Under the pieces are notes generated by a model that saw only the letters and a list, made by a program, of their open reading frames with translations, did no database searches and was not told where the DNA came from. From HGM12587 sp045128635 (lineage in GTDB: Bacteria > Bacillota > Clostridia > Lachnospirales > Lachnospiraceae), in the NCBI GenBank assembly GCA_045128635.1, contig JBGVRS010000069.1, positions 1 through 29,371 of the forward strand: a stretch of DNA of 29,371 nucleotides, read 5' to 3'. The stretch's first letter is position 1. Each line of letters opens with the position of its first letter. Below are positions 21,185 through 29,371 of this stretch, piece by piece. A program made the translations under genes and the position numbers.

Positions 21185-21691
21185 CTAACGTTTTTCAGTT
21201 AAAAACATTGACATGTTTCTACCTTCCAGCTTAGGCGCTTTTTCAACTGTGGCTACATCCTGTAACTTTTCAGCAAAAACATCTAAAATCTGTTTACTGC
21301 TCTGTACATGTGCCATTTCACGTCCGCGGAATCTAAGTGTTACTTTTACACGGTCACCCTTTGTGATGAATTTTCTTGCATTGGCAACCTTTGTGTTTAA
21401 ATCGTTTTCTTCAATGTTTGGAGAAAGACGGATTTCTTTGATTTCGATTGTTTTCTGTTTCTTTTTGGCTTCTTTTTCTTTTCTAGCCTGTTCGTAACGA
21501 TATTTACCGTAGTCGATAATCTTGCATACTGGTGGTTTTGCGTTTGGAGAAATCTTAACGAGGTCTAACTCTGCTTCTCTTGCTAACGCCTGGGCTTCTT
21601 TGGATGACATGATGCCGATCATTTCGCCATCTGCTCCGATTACTCTTACTTCCTTGTCACGAATCTGTTCGTTAATCATTAAATCGCTAAT
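21185..21691 (-). CDS. infC: Translation initiation factor IF-3, with AUU start codon
   Basis: IF3 keeps 30S subunits free and checks start codons. MINEQIRDKEVRVIG, AKPPVCKIIDYGKYRYEQARKEKE and the C-terminal RFRGREMAHVQ are all typical. An ATG at 21679 has no suitable Shine-Dalgarno, since the only GGAGGT (21705-21700) is 20 bases away. In frame, ATT at 21691 lies 8 bases after GGAGGT and gives ISDLMINEQIR, the usual N-terminus. I therefore call AUU as the start (168 residues). IF3 rejects non-standard starts, so this allows autoregulation as known in E. coli. The operon is also under an L20-type leader. Confidence 0.95.
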   Translation of the reverse strand: MSDLMINEQIRDKEVRVIGADGEMIGIMSSKEAQALAREAELDLVKISPNAKPPVCKIIDYGKYRYEQARKEKEAKKKQKTIEIKEIRLSPNIEENDLNTKVANARKFITKGDRVKVTLRFRGREMAHVQSSKQILDVFAEKLQDVATVEKAPKLEGRNMSMFLTEKR

Positions 21692-21705
21692 TGTCTTGCA
21701 CCTCC

Positions 21706-21872
21706 ATGAGTCAAATACACATTGTTTTAAACATAAAAAAAGGATGATATCTCATCGATCCACCCAATACACTCATAAATAACACTTCTATTCCCTCGAA
21801 GTTATTTATCAAATATTGAACCATGGTCACCTGATTGTGCCTGGTGAGAGTGGATACTCTACTTTCTTTACC
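21706..21872 (-). ncRNA. L20-type autoregulatory leader (attenuator) of infC-rpmI-rplT
   Basis: The roughly 170-base leader has ordered hairpins, in transcript order: AGAGT/ACTCT (21860-21847), CACC/GGTG (21846-21828), and a long arm AAATAACTTC with GAAGTGTTATTT around 21808-21775. A terminator-like GGGTGG/UCAUCC hairpin (21765-21742) precedes seven U (21741-21735), just before the infC Shine-Dalgarno. Position and terminator fit the Firmicute L20 leader, in which L20 binding favours termination. Assignment to that RNA family rests on context and structure, not a covariance search. Confidence 0.7.
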
Positions 21873-21878
21873 TATGAC

Positions 21879-21907
21879 ATAATATCACTTACGCCTCTAA
21901 ATGTCAA
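21879..21907 (-). promoter_or_regulatory. Promoter of infC-rpmI-rplT
   Basis: Minus strand TTGACA (21907-21902), 17 bases, TATTAT (21884-21879). It sets the 5' end of the leader near 21872. Confidence 0.85.
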
Positions 21908-21981
21908 TCATTATTTTAAAAATATTTTATCTTTTTTCAAACATGTTTCATTATATACTGGGCACACTATTTTTGCAACCC

Positions 21982-22004
21982 TGCAAATAAAAAAAGCATT
22001 TGCA
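21982..22004. repeat. Inverted repeat upstream of the DUF1540 gene
   Basis: TGCAAAT (21982-21988) and ATTTGCA (21998-22004) with 9 bases between, plus another TTTGCA-like copy at 21973. It lies between a weak -10-like TATACT (21954-21959) and the ribosome binding site of the DUF1540 gene, where an operator could act. Confidence 0.4.
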
Positions 22005-22030
22005 TTTCTATATTTTAGGAGGTAACTACT

Positions 22031-22345
22031 ATGACAAATCTTGGATGTACAGTCAAAACATGTGTCCACAATGAAGATAAGCTTTGCTGTTTAAAGGAAA
22101 TCGAAGTTTCAGGCAAAGGTGCATTAAATTCTGACATGACATGCTGCAGCTCTTTTGCAAAGGAAAAGGGAGCCGTTTCAAACAGTCTCCACGAAGCACC
22201 TGAGCGTAAAACAGATATTAAATGTAATGTAGAAAACTGCACTTATAATCATCACCATTACTGCACAGCAGATGTGGTCGATATTACCGGCGCAAAGGCA
22301 GTGAATACAGGGCAGACAGAATGCTCCACATTTAAACAGAGATAA
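22031..22345 (+). CDS. Double DUF1540 protein, Cys-rich
   Basis: A 104-residue protein made of two DUF1540 units of about 40 residues. Unit 1 has C6, C11, C19/C20 and C38/C39 and ends CCSSF. Unit 2 has C65, C70, C78 and C98 and ends ECSTF. The shared pattern is C-x4-C-x7-C with a final C-S-x-F, a likely small metal-binding fold. No membrane helix or signal is present. AGGAGG lies 7-8 bases before the ATG. It is a solo gene, divergent from infC and convergent with purL, with a shared terminator. DUF1540 proteins are common in spore-forming Clostridia, but their function is unknown to me. Confidence 0.9.
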   Translation: MTNLGCTVKTCVHNEDKLCCLKEIEVSGKGALNSDMTCCSSFAKEKGAVSNSLHEAPERKTDIKCNVENCTYNHHHYCTADVVDITGAKAVNTGQTECSTFKQR

Positions 22346-22351
22346 TTCTGT

Positions 22352-22396
22352 TATTACAAAAAATATGGCACAGGGTATTTCCCTGTGCCATAAAAA
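22352..22396. terminator. Bidirectional terminator between DUF1540 gene and purL
   Basis: Stem TATGGCACAGGG (22364-22375) with CCCTGTGCCATA (22381-22392), a perfect 12-bp stem with a 5-base loop. It is flanked by A-runs on both sides. The minus-strand transcript (purL) ends in a good T-run; the plus direction has only TAAAAATT. Confidence 0.88.
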
Positions 22397-22408
22397 TTAC
22401 ATTGTTTA

Positions 22409-25400
22409 TTATTTGAAGTATTTTACACCTGATTCGAAGAGTTTGAGATCCTGTTCGCCGTAAATGTTAATTGCTACAGAATCACCGCGACGTTCAGAGT
22501 GAGCCATCTTACCGAGTACACGTCCGTCAGGGCTTGTGATACCTTCGATTGCAGCGTAAGAACCGTTGATGTTCCATTCTTCATCCATAGAAGCATTTCC
22601 GTCAAGGTCAACATACTGTGTTGCAACCTGTCCGTTTGCGAAGAGTTTGTCAATCCATTCTTTGCTTGCTACGAAACGACCTTCGCCGTGAGAAGCCGGG
22701 TTACAGTATACACCGCCAAGTGTTGCTTCCTGAAGCCATGGAGACTTGTTAGTTACAACCTTTGTGTAAACCATCTTAGAAATATGACGGCCGATTGTGT
22801 TGTATGTTAATGTTGGAGAATCGCTTGTCTGTCCAACGATTTCACCATGTGGTACAAGACCAAGTTTGATCAACGCCTGGAAACCGTTACAGATACCAAG
22901 TGCTAAACCATCTCTTTCATTTAAGAGTTTCATAACAGCTTCTTCCATCTTTGCATTTCTGAATGCTGTAGCAAAGAATTTCGCAGAACCATCCGGTTCG
23001 TCACCAGCGGAGAATCCGCCTGGGAACATGATGATCTGAGACTGATTGATTGCTTTTTCAAATTCATCAACAGATTCTCTGATATCTTCTGCTGTTAAGT
23101 TCTTAAATACTTTAACGATTGTATTTGCACCTGCACGTTCGAATGCTTTTGCACTGTCGAATTCACAGTTTGTACCTGGGAATACAGGGATAAATACAGT
23201 TGGTTTTGCAATTTTATTCTTGCATACATAGATGCTGTCTGCTTTATAGAGTGGAGTTTCCACTGCTTCTTTTCCGTCTACTGCAACAGTTGGGAATACA
23301 TCTTCTAATGTTTCTTTCCAAGCACCTACTGCTTCTTCGTGGCTGATTGTAATGTTTCCGTAAGAGAAATCTTTTTCTGTTACTTCACCGATCACTGTGT
23401 ACTGGATAGAAAGTTCTGAAACTTTTCCGTCTGGTACTTCTGCTACGATGCATCCAAAGCCTGGTGCAAATGCATCTCTTGGATCAAAGTTATGTTCAAT
23501 CTTCACACCAAGACCGTTACCAAATGCCATCTTACTTACTGCTGAAATCACACCATGAGAATCCAGTGCGTAAGCAGATACGATCTTGCCTGCTTTGATA
23601 TCTTCGTGGAATTTACCATACTGATCCATCATGTAACCATAGTCTGGTAAATCATATTCATTCTTAGGAACTGTTAAGAGAACAAGTTTGTTTCCTGCTT
23701 TCTTTAATTCCGGAGTAATAATTGTCTTATCACTTGCTACATCCACTGCAAAGGATACCAATGTTGGTGGAACATCGATGTCATTGAATGTTCCTGACAT
23801 ACTGTCTTTACCACCGATTGATGGAAGACCAAATCCCATCTGAGCGCTGTAAGCACCAAGAAGTGCTGCAAATGGCTGGCTCCAACGATGTGGATCTTCT
23901 GTCATTCTTCGGAAGTATTCCTGGAATGTGAAGCGGATCTTGCTGTAGTCACCACCGGAAGCTACGATTTTTGCTACTGATTCAACAACTGCGTAGATTG
24001 CACCGTGGTATGGGCTCCAGCTTGAAAGGTATGGATCAAATCCATAACTCATCATAGTTACTGTATCTGTCTTTCCTTTTAATACAGGGAGTTTCGCAAC
24101 CATTGTCTGAGTTTCTGTTAACTGATATTTACCGCCGTATGGCATAAATACACTGCCTGCTCCGATAGAACCGTCGAACATTTCAACGAGACCTTTCTGA
24201 GAACATACGTTTAAGTCTTTTAATGTATTTAACCATGCTTCTTTTACATCACCTACTTCTTTTCTTTCGAAGTATTTGTTTTCTTCACATGGCATATCAA
24301 CTGCAACTGTTGTTTCCTGATGTGCACCGTTTGTATCAAGGAATGCTCTGGAAATATTTACGATATCTTTTCCTCTCCACTGTAATACAAGGCGTGGTTC
24401 TTCTGTTACAACTGCTACTTCAGTTGCTTCTAAGTTTTCTTCTGCAGCATATTTCATAAATTCTGCTACATCTTTAGGATCTAAAACAACTGCCATTCGT
24501 TCCTGAGATTCAGAAATTGCGATTTCTGTTCCGTCAAGACCTGCATATTTTTTAGGTACTTTATCAAGATTTACAACAAGACCTGCTGCTAATTCACCGA
24601 TTGCTACGGATACACCGCCGGCACCAAAGTCATTACATTTTTTAATAAGTTTACTTACTTCTTCACGACGGAATAATCTCTGAACTTTACGTTCTGTTGG
24701 TGCATTACCTTTCTGTACTTCTGCTCCACAGGATTCGATAGAGCTTTCTGTATGTACTTTAGAGGAACCTGTCGCACCGCCACAGCCGTCACGGCCTGTA
24801 CGTCCACCTAATAATACGATGATATCACCTGGATCAGATGTTTCACGAATAACTGCACGTCTTGGAGCAGCACCCATAACAGCACCGATTTCCATACGTT
24901 TTGCAACGTAATTTGGATGATAGATTTCTTTTACATAGCCTGTAGCAAGACCAATCTGGTTACCGTATGAGCTGTAACCATCTGCTGCGCCTGTTACGAT
25001 CTTTCTCTGTGGCAGTTTACCTTTTAATGTTTCTGCCATAGATTTTGTAGGGTCAGCTGCACCTGTTACACGCATTGCCTGATATACATAGGTACGTCCT
25101 GACAATGGGTCACGGATTGCACCGCCAAGGCAAGTAGCCGCACCACCGAATGGTTCGATTTCTGTTGGATGGTTGTGTGTTTCATTTTTGAAGTTTACAA
25201 GCCATTCTTCAACCTGTCCGTCAACTTCTACAGGTACTACGATAGAACAAGCATTGATTTCTTCTGATTCTTCCTGATCCTGTAATTTGCCTTCTTTTTT
25301 GAGTTTTTTCATTGCCATAAGGGCAAGATCCATTAAGCATACGAATTTGTCTTTGCGGTCTCCGTATACTTCTTTTCTATCTGCAAGGTAGCTTTCGTAT

Positions 25401-26158
25401 GTTTCTACGATTGGAGCTTTGTAATATCCGTCAGCAAATGCTACGTCTGTTAATTCTGTAGAGAATGTTGTATGACGGCAATGGTCAGACCAATAAGTAT
25501 CTAACACACGGATTTCTGTCATGGATGGATCTCTTTTTTCTTCGCCATTGAAGTAATTCTGTACATGTAAGAAATCCTTAAATGTCATAGCAAGTCCTAA
25601 AGAATCATAGAGTTCTTTAAGTTCTGCTTCAGGCATATCTTTGAATCCGTCAAAGATTTTTACATCTTCCGGTTCATCATAAACACTTACCAGTGTTTCC
25701 GGTTTTTCCATACCTGTTTCTCTGGAGTCCACAGGGTTGATACAGAAAGATTTGATGCTTTCTAACTGTTCTTCTGTAATATCTCCTTCAATCACATAAG
25801 TAATTGCAGATGTGATCACCGGTTCTTCATCTTCTTTTAAGAACTTCACGCACTGAACTGCTGAGTCTGCTCTCTGATCAAACTGTCCCGGAAGATATTC
25901 CACACTGAATACTTTCGCATTATCAGCAATCTCGAAACTCTCTTTATATAAAATGTCTACTGGTGGTTCAGAGAATACACAATTGCATGCTGCTTCAAAA
26001 ATTTCATCAGAAATATTTTCAACATCATAGCGGATCATCACTCTGACACCTGTTACTTCGTTGATACCTAAATAGTTTTTAATTTCACTATGTAATCCTC
26101 TTGCTTTTCCAGCAAAAGCTTCTTTCTTTTCCACGTAGATACGTCTTACCTGACTCAT
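22409..26158 (-). CDS. purL: Phosphoribosylformylglycinamidine synthase, single-chain PurL (Clostridia type)
   Basis: This enzyme turns FGAR, glutamine and ATP into FGAM in purine synthesis. The 1249-residue chain joins the linker/AIRS-type synthase halves to a C-terminal glutamine amidotransferase. HCRHTTF and the ATP-site segment FKNETHNHPTEIEPFGGAATCLGG are present, as is GKDSMSGT in the second half. The amidotransferase has FPGTNCEFD, MFPGGFSAGDEPDGSAKF, the nucleophile Cys1090 in LGICNGFQALIKLG, and ASHGEGRF with the catalytic His. The start at 26158 (MSQVRRIYVEKK) has AAGGAGG 5 bases upstream; an in-frame start at 26179 lies before that site. It stands alone, with no other pur gene in the window. 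No PurR box or purine riboswitch was recognised upstream. Confidence 0.97.
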   Translation of the reverse strand: MSQVRRIYVEKKEAFAGKARGLHSEIKNYLGINEVTGVRVMIRYDVENISDEIFEAACNCVFSEPPVDILYKESFEIADNAKVFSVEYLPGQFDQRADSAVQCVKFLKEDEEPVITSAITYVIEGDITEEQLESIKSFCINPVDSRETGMEKPETLVSVYDEPEDVKIFDGFKDMPEAELKELYDSLGLAMTFKDFLHVQNYFNGEEKRDPSMTEIRVLDTYWSDHCRHTTFSTELTDVAFADGYYKAPIVETYESYLADRKEVYGDRKDKFVCLMDLALMAMKKLKKEGKLQDQEESEEINACSIVVPVEVDGQVEEWLVNFKNETHNHPTEIEPFGGAATCLGGAIRDPLSGRTYVYQAMRVTGAADPTKSMAETLKGKLPQRKIVTGAADGYSSYGNQIGLATGYVKEIYHPNYVAKRMEIGAVMGAAPRRAVIRETSDPGDIIVLLGGRTGRDGCGGATGSSKVHTESSIESCGAEVQKGNAPTERKVQRLFRREEVSKLIKKCNDFGAGGVSVAIGELAAGLVVNLDKVPKKYAGLDGTEIAISESQERMAVVLDPKDVAEFMKYAAEENLEATEVAVVTEEPRLVLQWRGKDIVNISRAFLDTNGAHQETTVAVDMPCEENKYFERKEVGDVKEAWLNTLKDLNVCSQKGLVEMFDGSIGAGSVFMPYGGKYQLTETQTMVAKLPVLKGKTDTVTMMSYGFDPYLSSWSPYHGAIYAVVESVAKIVASGGDYSKIRFTFQEYFRRMTEDPHRWSQPFAALLGAYSAQMGFGLPSIGGKDSMSGTFNDIDVPPTLVSFAVDVASDKTIITPELKKAGNKLVLLTVPKNEYDLPDYGYMMDQYGKFHEDIKAGKIVSAYALDSHGVISAVSKMAFGNGLGVKIEHNFDPRDAFAPGFGCIVAEVPDGKVSELSIQYTVIGEVTEKDFSYGNITISHEEAVGAWKETLEDVFPTVAVDGKEAVETPLYKADSIYVCKNKIAKPTVFIPVFPGTNCEFDSAKAFERAGANTIVKVFKNLTAEDIRESVDEFEKAINQSQIIMFPGGFSAGDEPDGSAKFFATAFRNAKMEEAVMKLLNERDGLALGICNGFQALIKLGLVPHGEIVGQTSDSPTLTYNTIGRHISKMVYTKVVTNKSPWLQEATLGGVYCNPASHGEGRFVASKEWIDKLFANGQVATQYVDLDGNASMDEEWNINGSYAAIEGITSPDGRVLGKMAHSERRGDSVAINIYGEQDLKLFESGVKYFK

Positions 26159-26201
26159 TGTAACCTCCTTATATCCCATGGTCTTTCTAGTTTACGTTTC
26201 T

Positions 26202-26231
26202 ATCCTAGCACATGTTTCCAGATTAGTACAA
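26202..26231 (-). promoter_or_regulatory. Candidate purL promoter
   Basis: Minus strand TTGTAC (26231-26226), 18 bases, TAGGAT (26207-26202). A moderate match, but the best within 100 bases of the start. Confidence 0.5.
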
Positions 26232-26324
26232 TTAATATATTTAATCTTTTTCATAAGATTCATTAATATTTATATTTTCTTCCAGTACCGGTAAAAAAAT
26301 CTTTACTTCCTCAAAGATTTTTCG

Positions 26325-26359
26325 TTGCATTCTCACTTTCTATCAGTTATCATATAACT
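26325..26359 (+). promoter_or_regulatory. lysR promoter with overlapping palindrome
   Basis: TTGCAT (26325-26330), 17 bases, TATCAT (26348-26353). The perfect palindrome AGTTAT-CAT-ATAACT (26345-26359) covers the -10. It has the T-N11-A spacing of LysR-type sites, so autorepression is plausible. Confidence 0.65.
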
Positions 26360-26387
26360 AAATTTAATAAGTTGATAAGGAGCGCTT

Positions 26388-27275
26388 ATGATGGATATTA
26401 ACTATGAACTTTATAAAGTTTTTTATTATGTCGCAACTTCTTTAAGCTTTTCGGAAGCTTCCAAGCAGTTGTACATTTCCCAGTCGGCAGTCAGCCAGTC
26501 TATTAAAACACTTGAAAAACGACTGAATCAAAATCTGTTTATCCGAAGCACAAAAAAGGTACGTTTAACTCCGGAGGGAGAAATTCTGCTCCGTCACATT
26601 GAACCTGCCATCAATTTAATCCAGCGCGGAGAAAATCAGATTTTAGAAGCCAACACCCTTGGCGGCGGTCAGCTGCGCATTGGTGCCAGCGATACTATCT
26701 GTCGTTACTTTTTAGTTCCTTATCTTAGTAAATTCCATAAAGCGTATCCAAATGTTCATATCAAAGTAACAAACCAGACTTCTCCGGGATGTGTTGATCT
26801 TTTGGAAAACGGGCAGGTTGATTTTATCGTGACCAACTATCCAAACTCCCGCATCAGCAACACAAACCGCATTCATACCATCAAAAAGTTTCAGGATGTG
26901 TTCGCAGCAAACAGAAACTTCTTTAATCTGGAAGGTAAAGAATTTTCATTTGAAGAACTTTTAGATTATCCGATTTTAATGCTGGATCGTCAGAGTACCA
27001 CCAGTGAATTTTTACACCATCTGTTCTTACAGCATGAACTGGATCTGGTTCCTGAAATTGAATTAAGCAGCAATGATCTGTTATTAGATTTGGCAAACAT
27101 CGGGCTTGGTATTGCATTTATTCCTGACTATCTTTTAACAGTGGAAAGACCGGATATGTATCCGCTGAAATTAAAAGAAGCGTTACCGGAACGTGAAATC
27201 GTCATTGTCACAAGCGATTCCATTCCACTTAGCCCGGCAGCAAGAGAATTTATCAAATTCTTCCAGGAGAACTAA
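26388..27275 (+). CDS. LysR-family transcriptional regulator
   Basis: A 295-residue regulator. The N-terminal winged HTH is complete: FYYVATSLSFSEASKQLYISQSAVSQSIKTLEKRL then NLFIRSTKKVRLTPEGE. The effector domain starts at GGGQLRIGASDTICRYFLVPYL and continues through FHKAYPNVHIKVTNQTS to SNDLLLDLANIGLGIAFIPDYLL. AAGGAG lies 5 bases before the first of two adjacent ATG codons; the second (MDINYELYKVFYY) is 8 bases away and equally good. It is divergent from purL with about 230 bases between, so purL is one possible target. Effector and targets cannot be read from sequence. Its stop overlaps the helicase stop by 4 bases, and its likely terminator lies inside the helicase gene. Confidence 0.93.
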   Translation: MMDINYELYKVFYYVATSLSFSEASKQLYISQSAVSQSIKTLEKRLNQNLFIRSTKKVRLTPEGEILLRHIEPAINLIQRGENQILEANTLGGGQLRIGASDTICRYFLVPYLSKFHKAYPNVHIKVTNQTSPGCVDLLENGQVDFIVTNYPNSRISNTNRIHTIKKFQDVFAANRNFFNLEGKEFSFEELLDYPILMLDRQSTTSEFLHHLFLQHELDLVPEIELSSNDLLLDLANIGLGIAFIPDYLLTVERPDMYPLKLKEALPEREIVIVTSDSIPLSPAAREFIKFFQEN

Positions 27276-29371
27276 TCCTCCCAGAAGTTTTCCAAAACAT
27301 TTGATAAATCAGATATATTTCCAAAAACAGGCTGTTTCCACTCCCGTGGGAACAGCTTTTTATATTCATTTCTTGCAAATCGTTCATCTAAAAGAAGGAC
27401 GCACCCTTTGTCTGTGGCAGTTCTGATCACACGACCGGCAGACTGCAGCACCTTATTCATCCCAGGATAAAGGTAGGCATAATCAAAACCGCCAAGCCCC
27501 CTTGCATCAAAATACTGCTTTAAGATTTCCCGCTCAGTGCAGACTTTGGGAAGACCTGTTCCAACAATGATCGCTCCAATCAATTTTTCTTCCGTCAGAT
27601 CAATTCCTTCTGAGAAGATTCCGCCCATCACACAGAATCCAAGCAGGGATTTTTCCTGTTCCTTTTCAAACTCATTTAAAAACTGCTCCCGCTCTGCTTC
27701 TGTCATGTTTATATTCTGCAGCTTACAGGCACAATCCTTCGCAATGTCCAGTGTGATAAATGCACCGTAAACACTCTCCAGCATTTCATAAGACGGAAAG
27801 AATACCAAATAATTTCCCTTTCTGCTTTTTATCGTTTCCTCAATATATCCTGCAATTTTTTCATATTCTTTTTGTCCCCTGCGGGTATACTTGCTGGTTA
27901 CGTCGGTGCCGATAAATGTCAGCTGATTTTCCGGTGGAAAACAAGAGGTCGCATAAACGGCATAATCCTCGGTCTCACCACTGAGCAATTCTTTATAATA
28001 CTGAATCGGCAAAAAAGTTGCCGAAAAGAACACACATCCTCTTCCATGCTGTAAATACTCTTTCAGACGGTTTGCCGGATGAATACAGAACAAATGGAGA
28101 CGAAACTTTCCATCCCTGCACATCTCTGAATAAATACAATAACTTTCATCCATCACATCATAGGTGTTTAAAAATGTACGCAAGTTCAGATAAAATTCTG
28201 TTACCGCTTTTTTAACATCTGCATCATCCACAATTTCCAGATACTCCTGAATCTCTCCGGATAATGCCAATAGCTGCAGATACAATGCATTGATATCTTT
28301 TAATATTTCAAAATTCTCACATTCACGCTTTAATTCCAGTAAATGAGAATTGCTTTTATTCAACTGTTTTTCAACTTTCGGAGCCTTTCCTTTTAAAAGT
28401 CTTTTCAGTTCCAAAAAATCCTCTTTACAAATCGACGCACTGTACATCGCCCTGGCTCGTTCTACCAGATTATGCGCCTCATCTATAAGGAAAATATAAT
28501 CTTCTTTTGTTCCTTCATAAAAGAATCGTTTCAAATGCGCTCTCGGGTCAAAGGCATAGTTATAGTCACAGATAACAGTATCTACCCAGGTAGATACATC
28601 AAGGCTTAACTCAAAAGGACACACCTGCCACTTTTCTGCATGTTCACGCAAATCCTCCCTTGTCATCTGATCCTGATCTGTATTTAATATTTCAAAAACC
28701 GCATCGTTAATCCTGTCAAAATGACCTTTTGCATAAGGACAGACATCCGGATTACAATTCACTTCCTCACAGAAGCACATTTTCTCTTTTGCAGTTAAGA
28801 GAACTGATTTCATGCGAAGATTCTGTGTTCTCAATAAATCAAGACAATTTGCTGCCACAGTTCTGGTAATGGTCTTTGCTGTCAGATAAAAAATTTTATC
28901 GCTCAAGCCCTCTCCCATGGCTTTCACAGAGGGAAACATGGTTGCCAGCGTCTTTCCTGTTCCGGTCGGAGCCTGAATAAAAAGTCTCTTTTCTCTTAAA
29001 ATGCTTCGATAAACGCTTCCCGCCAGTTCCTTCTGTCCTTCACGATATTCATAAGGAAACTGTACTTCCTTGATGCTGGCATTGCGAAGCTGTTTCCACT
29101 CATACCGAAACTCTGCCCATTTTTTATATTCCATGACCAGTGCATCAAACCATTCTGACAGTTCATCTATCGTATAATGCTCATAAAAATATATTTTTTG
29201 TTCCGTATCCAGATTCACATAGGTCATCTGGACATTCATTTCACTCTTTTCATTCTGTATGCCATAAATATAGGCGTAACATTTCGCCTGTGCCAGATGC
29301 ACCTGCACCGGTTCTTTTAAATATTCAAGACTCTTATAAATTCCTTTAATCTCATCAATGGTTACGGGATT
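27272..29371 (-). CDS. Rad3/XPD (DinG-like) ATP-dependent helicase with nuclease-like N-terminus (5' end outside window)
   Basis: The frame is open to the right edge, so the true start lies beyond it; about 699 residues are visible. The first visible residues read VTIDEIKG, then VHLAQAKCYAYIYG. The E-I-K and Q-x3-Y motifs are those of Cas4/AddB-type PD-(D/E)XK nucleases, so an N-terminal nuclease-like domain is being cut. The helicase follows: Walker A QAPTGTGKT near 28949-28975, the Cys cluster KMCFCEEVNCNPDVCPY (probable [4Fe-4S] site of XPD enzymes), DEAHN as Walker B, FFSATFLP, and the final motif QSAGRVIRT. 5'-3' superfamily 2 helicase activity in DNA repair is expected. It converges on lysR, and the stops share CTAA. 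Confidence 0.92.
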   Translation of the reverse strand, partial: NPVTIDEIKGIYKSLEYLKEPVQVHLAQAKCYAYIYGIQNEKSEMNVQMTYVNLDTEQKIYFYEHYTIDELSEWFDALVMEYKKWAEFRYEWKQLRNASIKEVQFPYEYREGQKELAGSVYRSILREKRLFIQAPTGTGKTLATMFPSVKAMGEGLSDKIFYLTAKTITRTVAANCLDLLRTQNLRMKSVLLTAKEKMCFCEEVNCNPDVCPYAKGHFDRINDAVFEILNTDQDQMTREDLREHAEKWQVCPFELSLDVSTWVDTVICDYNYAFDPRAHLKRFFYEGTKEDYIFLIDEAHNLVERARAMYSASICKEDFLELKRLLKGKAPKVEKQLNKSNSHLLELKRECENFEILKDINALYLQLLALSGEIQEYLEIVDDADVKKAVTEFYLNLRTFLNTYDVMDESYCIYSEMCRDGKFRLHLFCIHPANRLKEYLQHGRGCVFFSATFLPIQYYKELLSGETEDYAVYATSCFPPENQLTFIGTDVTSKYTRRGQKEYEKIAGYIEETIKSRKGNYLVFFPSYEMLESVYGAFITLDIAKDCACKLQNINMTEAEREQFLNEFEKEQEKSLLGFCVMGGIFSEGIDLTEEKLIGAIIVGTGLPKVCTEREILKQYFDARGLGGFDYAYLYPGMNKVLQSAGRVIRTATDKGCVLLLDERFARNEYKKLFPREWKQPVFGNISDLSNVLENFWED
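27331..27361 (+). terminator. lysR terminator buried in the helicase coding sequence
   Basis: GCTGTTTCCAC (27331-27341) pairs with GTGGGAACAGC (27346-27356), 11 bp with one G-U and a TCCC loop, directly followed by TTTTT. It lies 55 bases after the lysR stop, inside codons of the convergent helicase gene. Confidence 0.8.

Noticed and set aside
26159..26387. Purine riboswitch or PurR box upstream of purL
   Set aside because: No conserved purine aptamer core or paired PurR motif was recognised, and the leader is too short and AT-rich.

Overview
The window looks like a low-to-mid GC chromosomal segment of an anaerobic Firmicute, most probably a Lachnospiraceae gut bacterium (Blautia/Dorea/Mediterraneibacter type). 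This is an inference from protein style: the Clostridia-type single-chain PurL, DUF1540, DUF5721, DUF1667 next to a GlpA-like flavoprotein, split transketolase, and an XPD-type helicase with a nuclease-like N-terminus. Ribosome binding sites are strong AGGAGG types and most promoters are clear sigma-A types. I see no CRISPR array, insertion sequence, phage gene or ribosomal RNA.

Left part (1-6900). An arginine biosynthesis operon runs on the minus strand: argC, a small GNAT acetyltransferase, then argJ, which is cut by the window edge. Divergent argG lies on the plus strand, with ARG-box-like palindromes and both promoters between them. A minus-strand operon follows (76-residue membrane protein, MFS transporter, glycerophosphodiester phosphodiesterase), which shares a back-to-back terminator with argG. 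A DUF5721 gene is divergent from that operon.

Middle part (6900-16320). The chaperone htpG sits under a perfect CIRCE operator. Next come a large polytopic GT-C-like membrane protein and a tRNA-Leu(AAG). A five-gene operon encodes a GlpA-like dehydrogenase with a BFD-type iron-sulfur tail, a partner FAD/NAD oxidoreductase, a DUF1667 protein and a split transketolase. Divergent from it is a tRNA-Leu(CAG)-tRNA-Leu(AAG) pair. The two tRNA-Leu(AAG) genes are identical, inverted copies flanking the operon, each with a related terminator.

Right part (16320-29371). A membrane-anchored XRE regulator is coupled to a small unknown protein, followed by an Rpn/PDDEXK-type nuclease gene. Two COG0523 (CobW-like) genes lie in tandem. 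One is His-rich with a CxCC motif. The other is a degenerate GTPase fused to a YcgQ/DUF1980-like C-terminal domain, and this pair is the best candidate for a poorly described system (metal homeostasis by inference). Then come the translation operon infC-rpmI-rplT with an L20-type attenuator leader and an AUU start for IF3, a double DUF1540 protein, purL, a divergent LysR regulator, and a nuclease-helicase (5' end beyond the window) that converges on and overlaps lysR by four bases.
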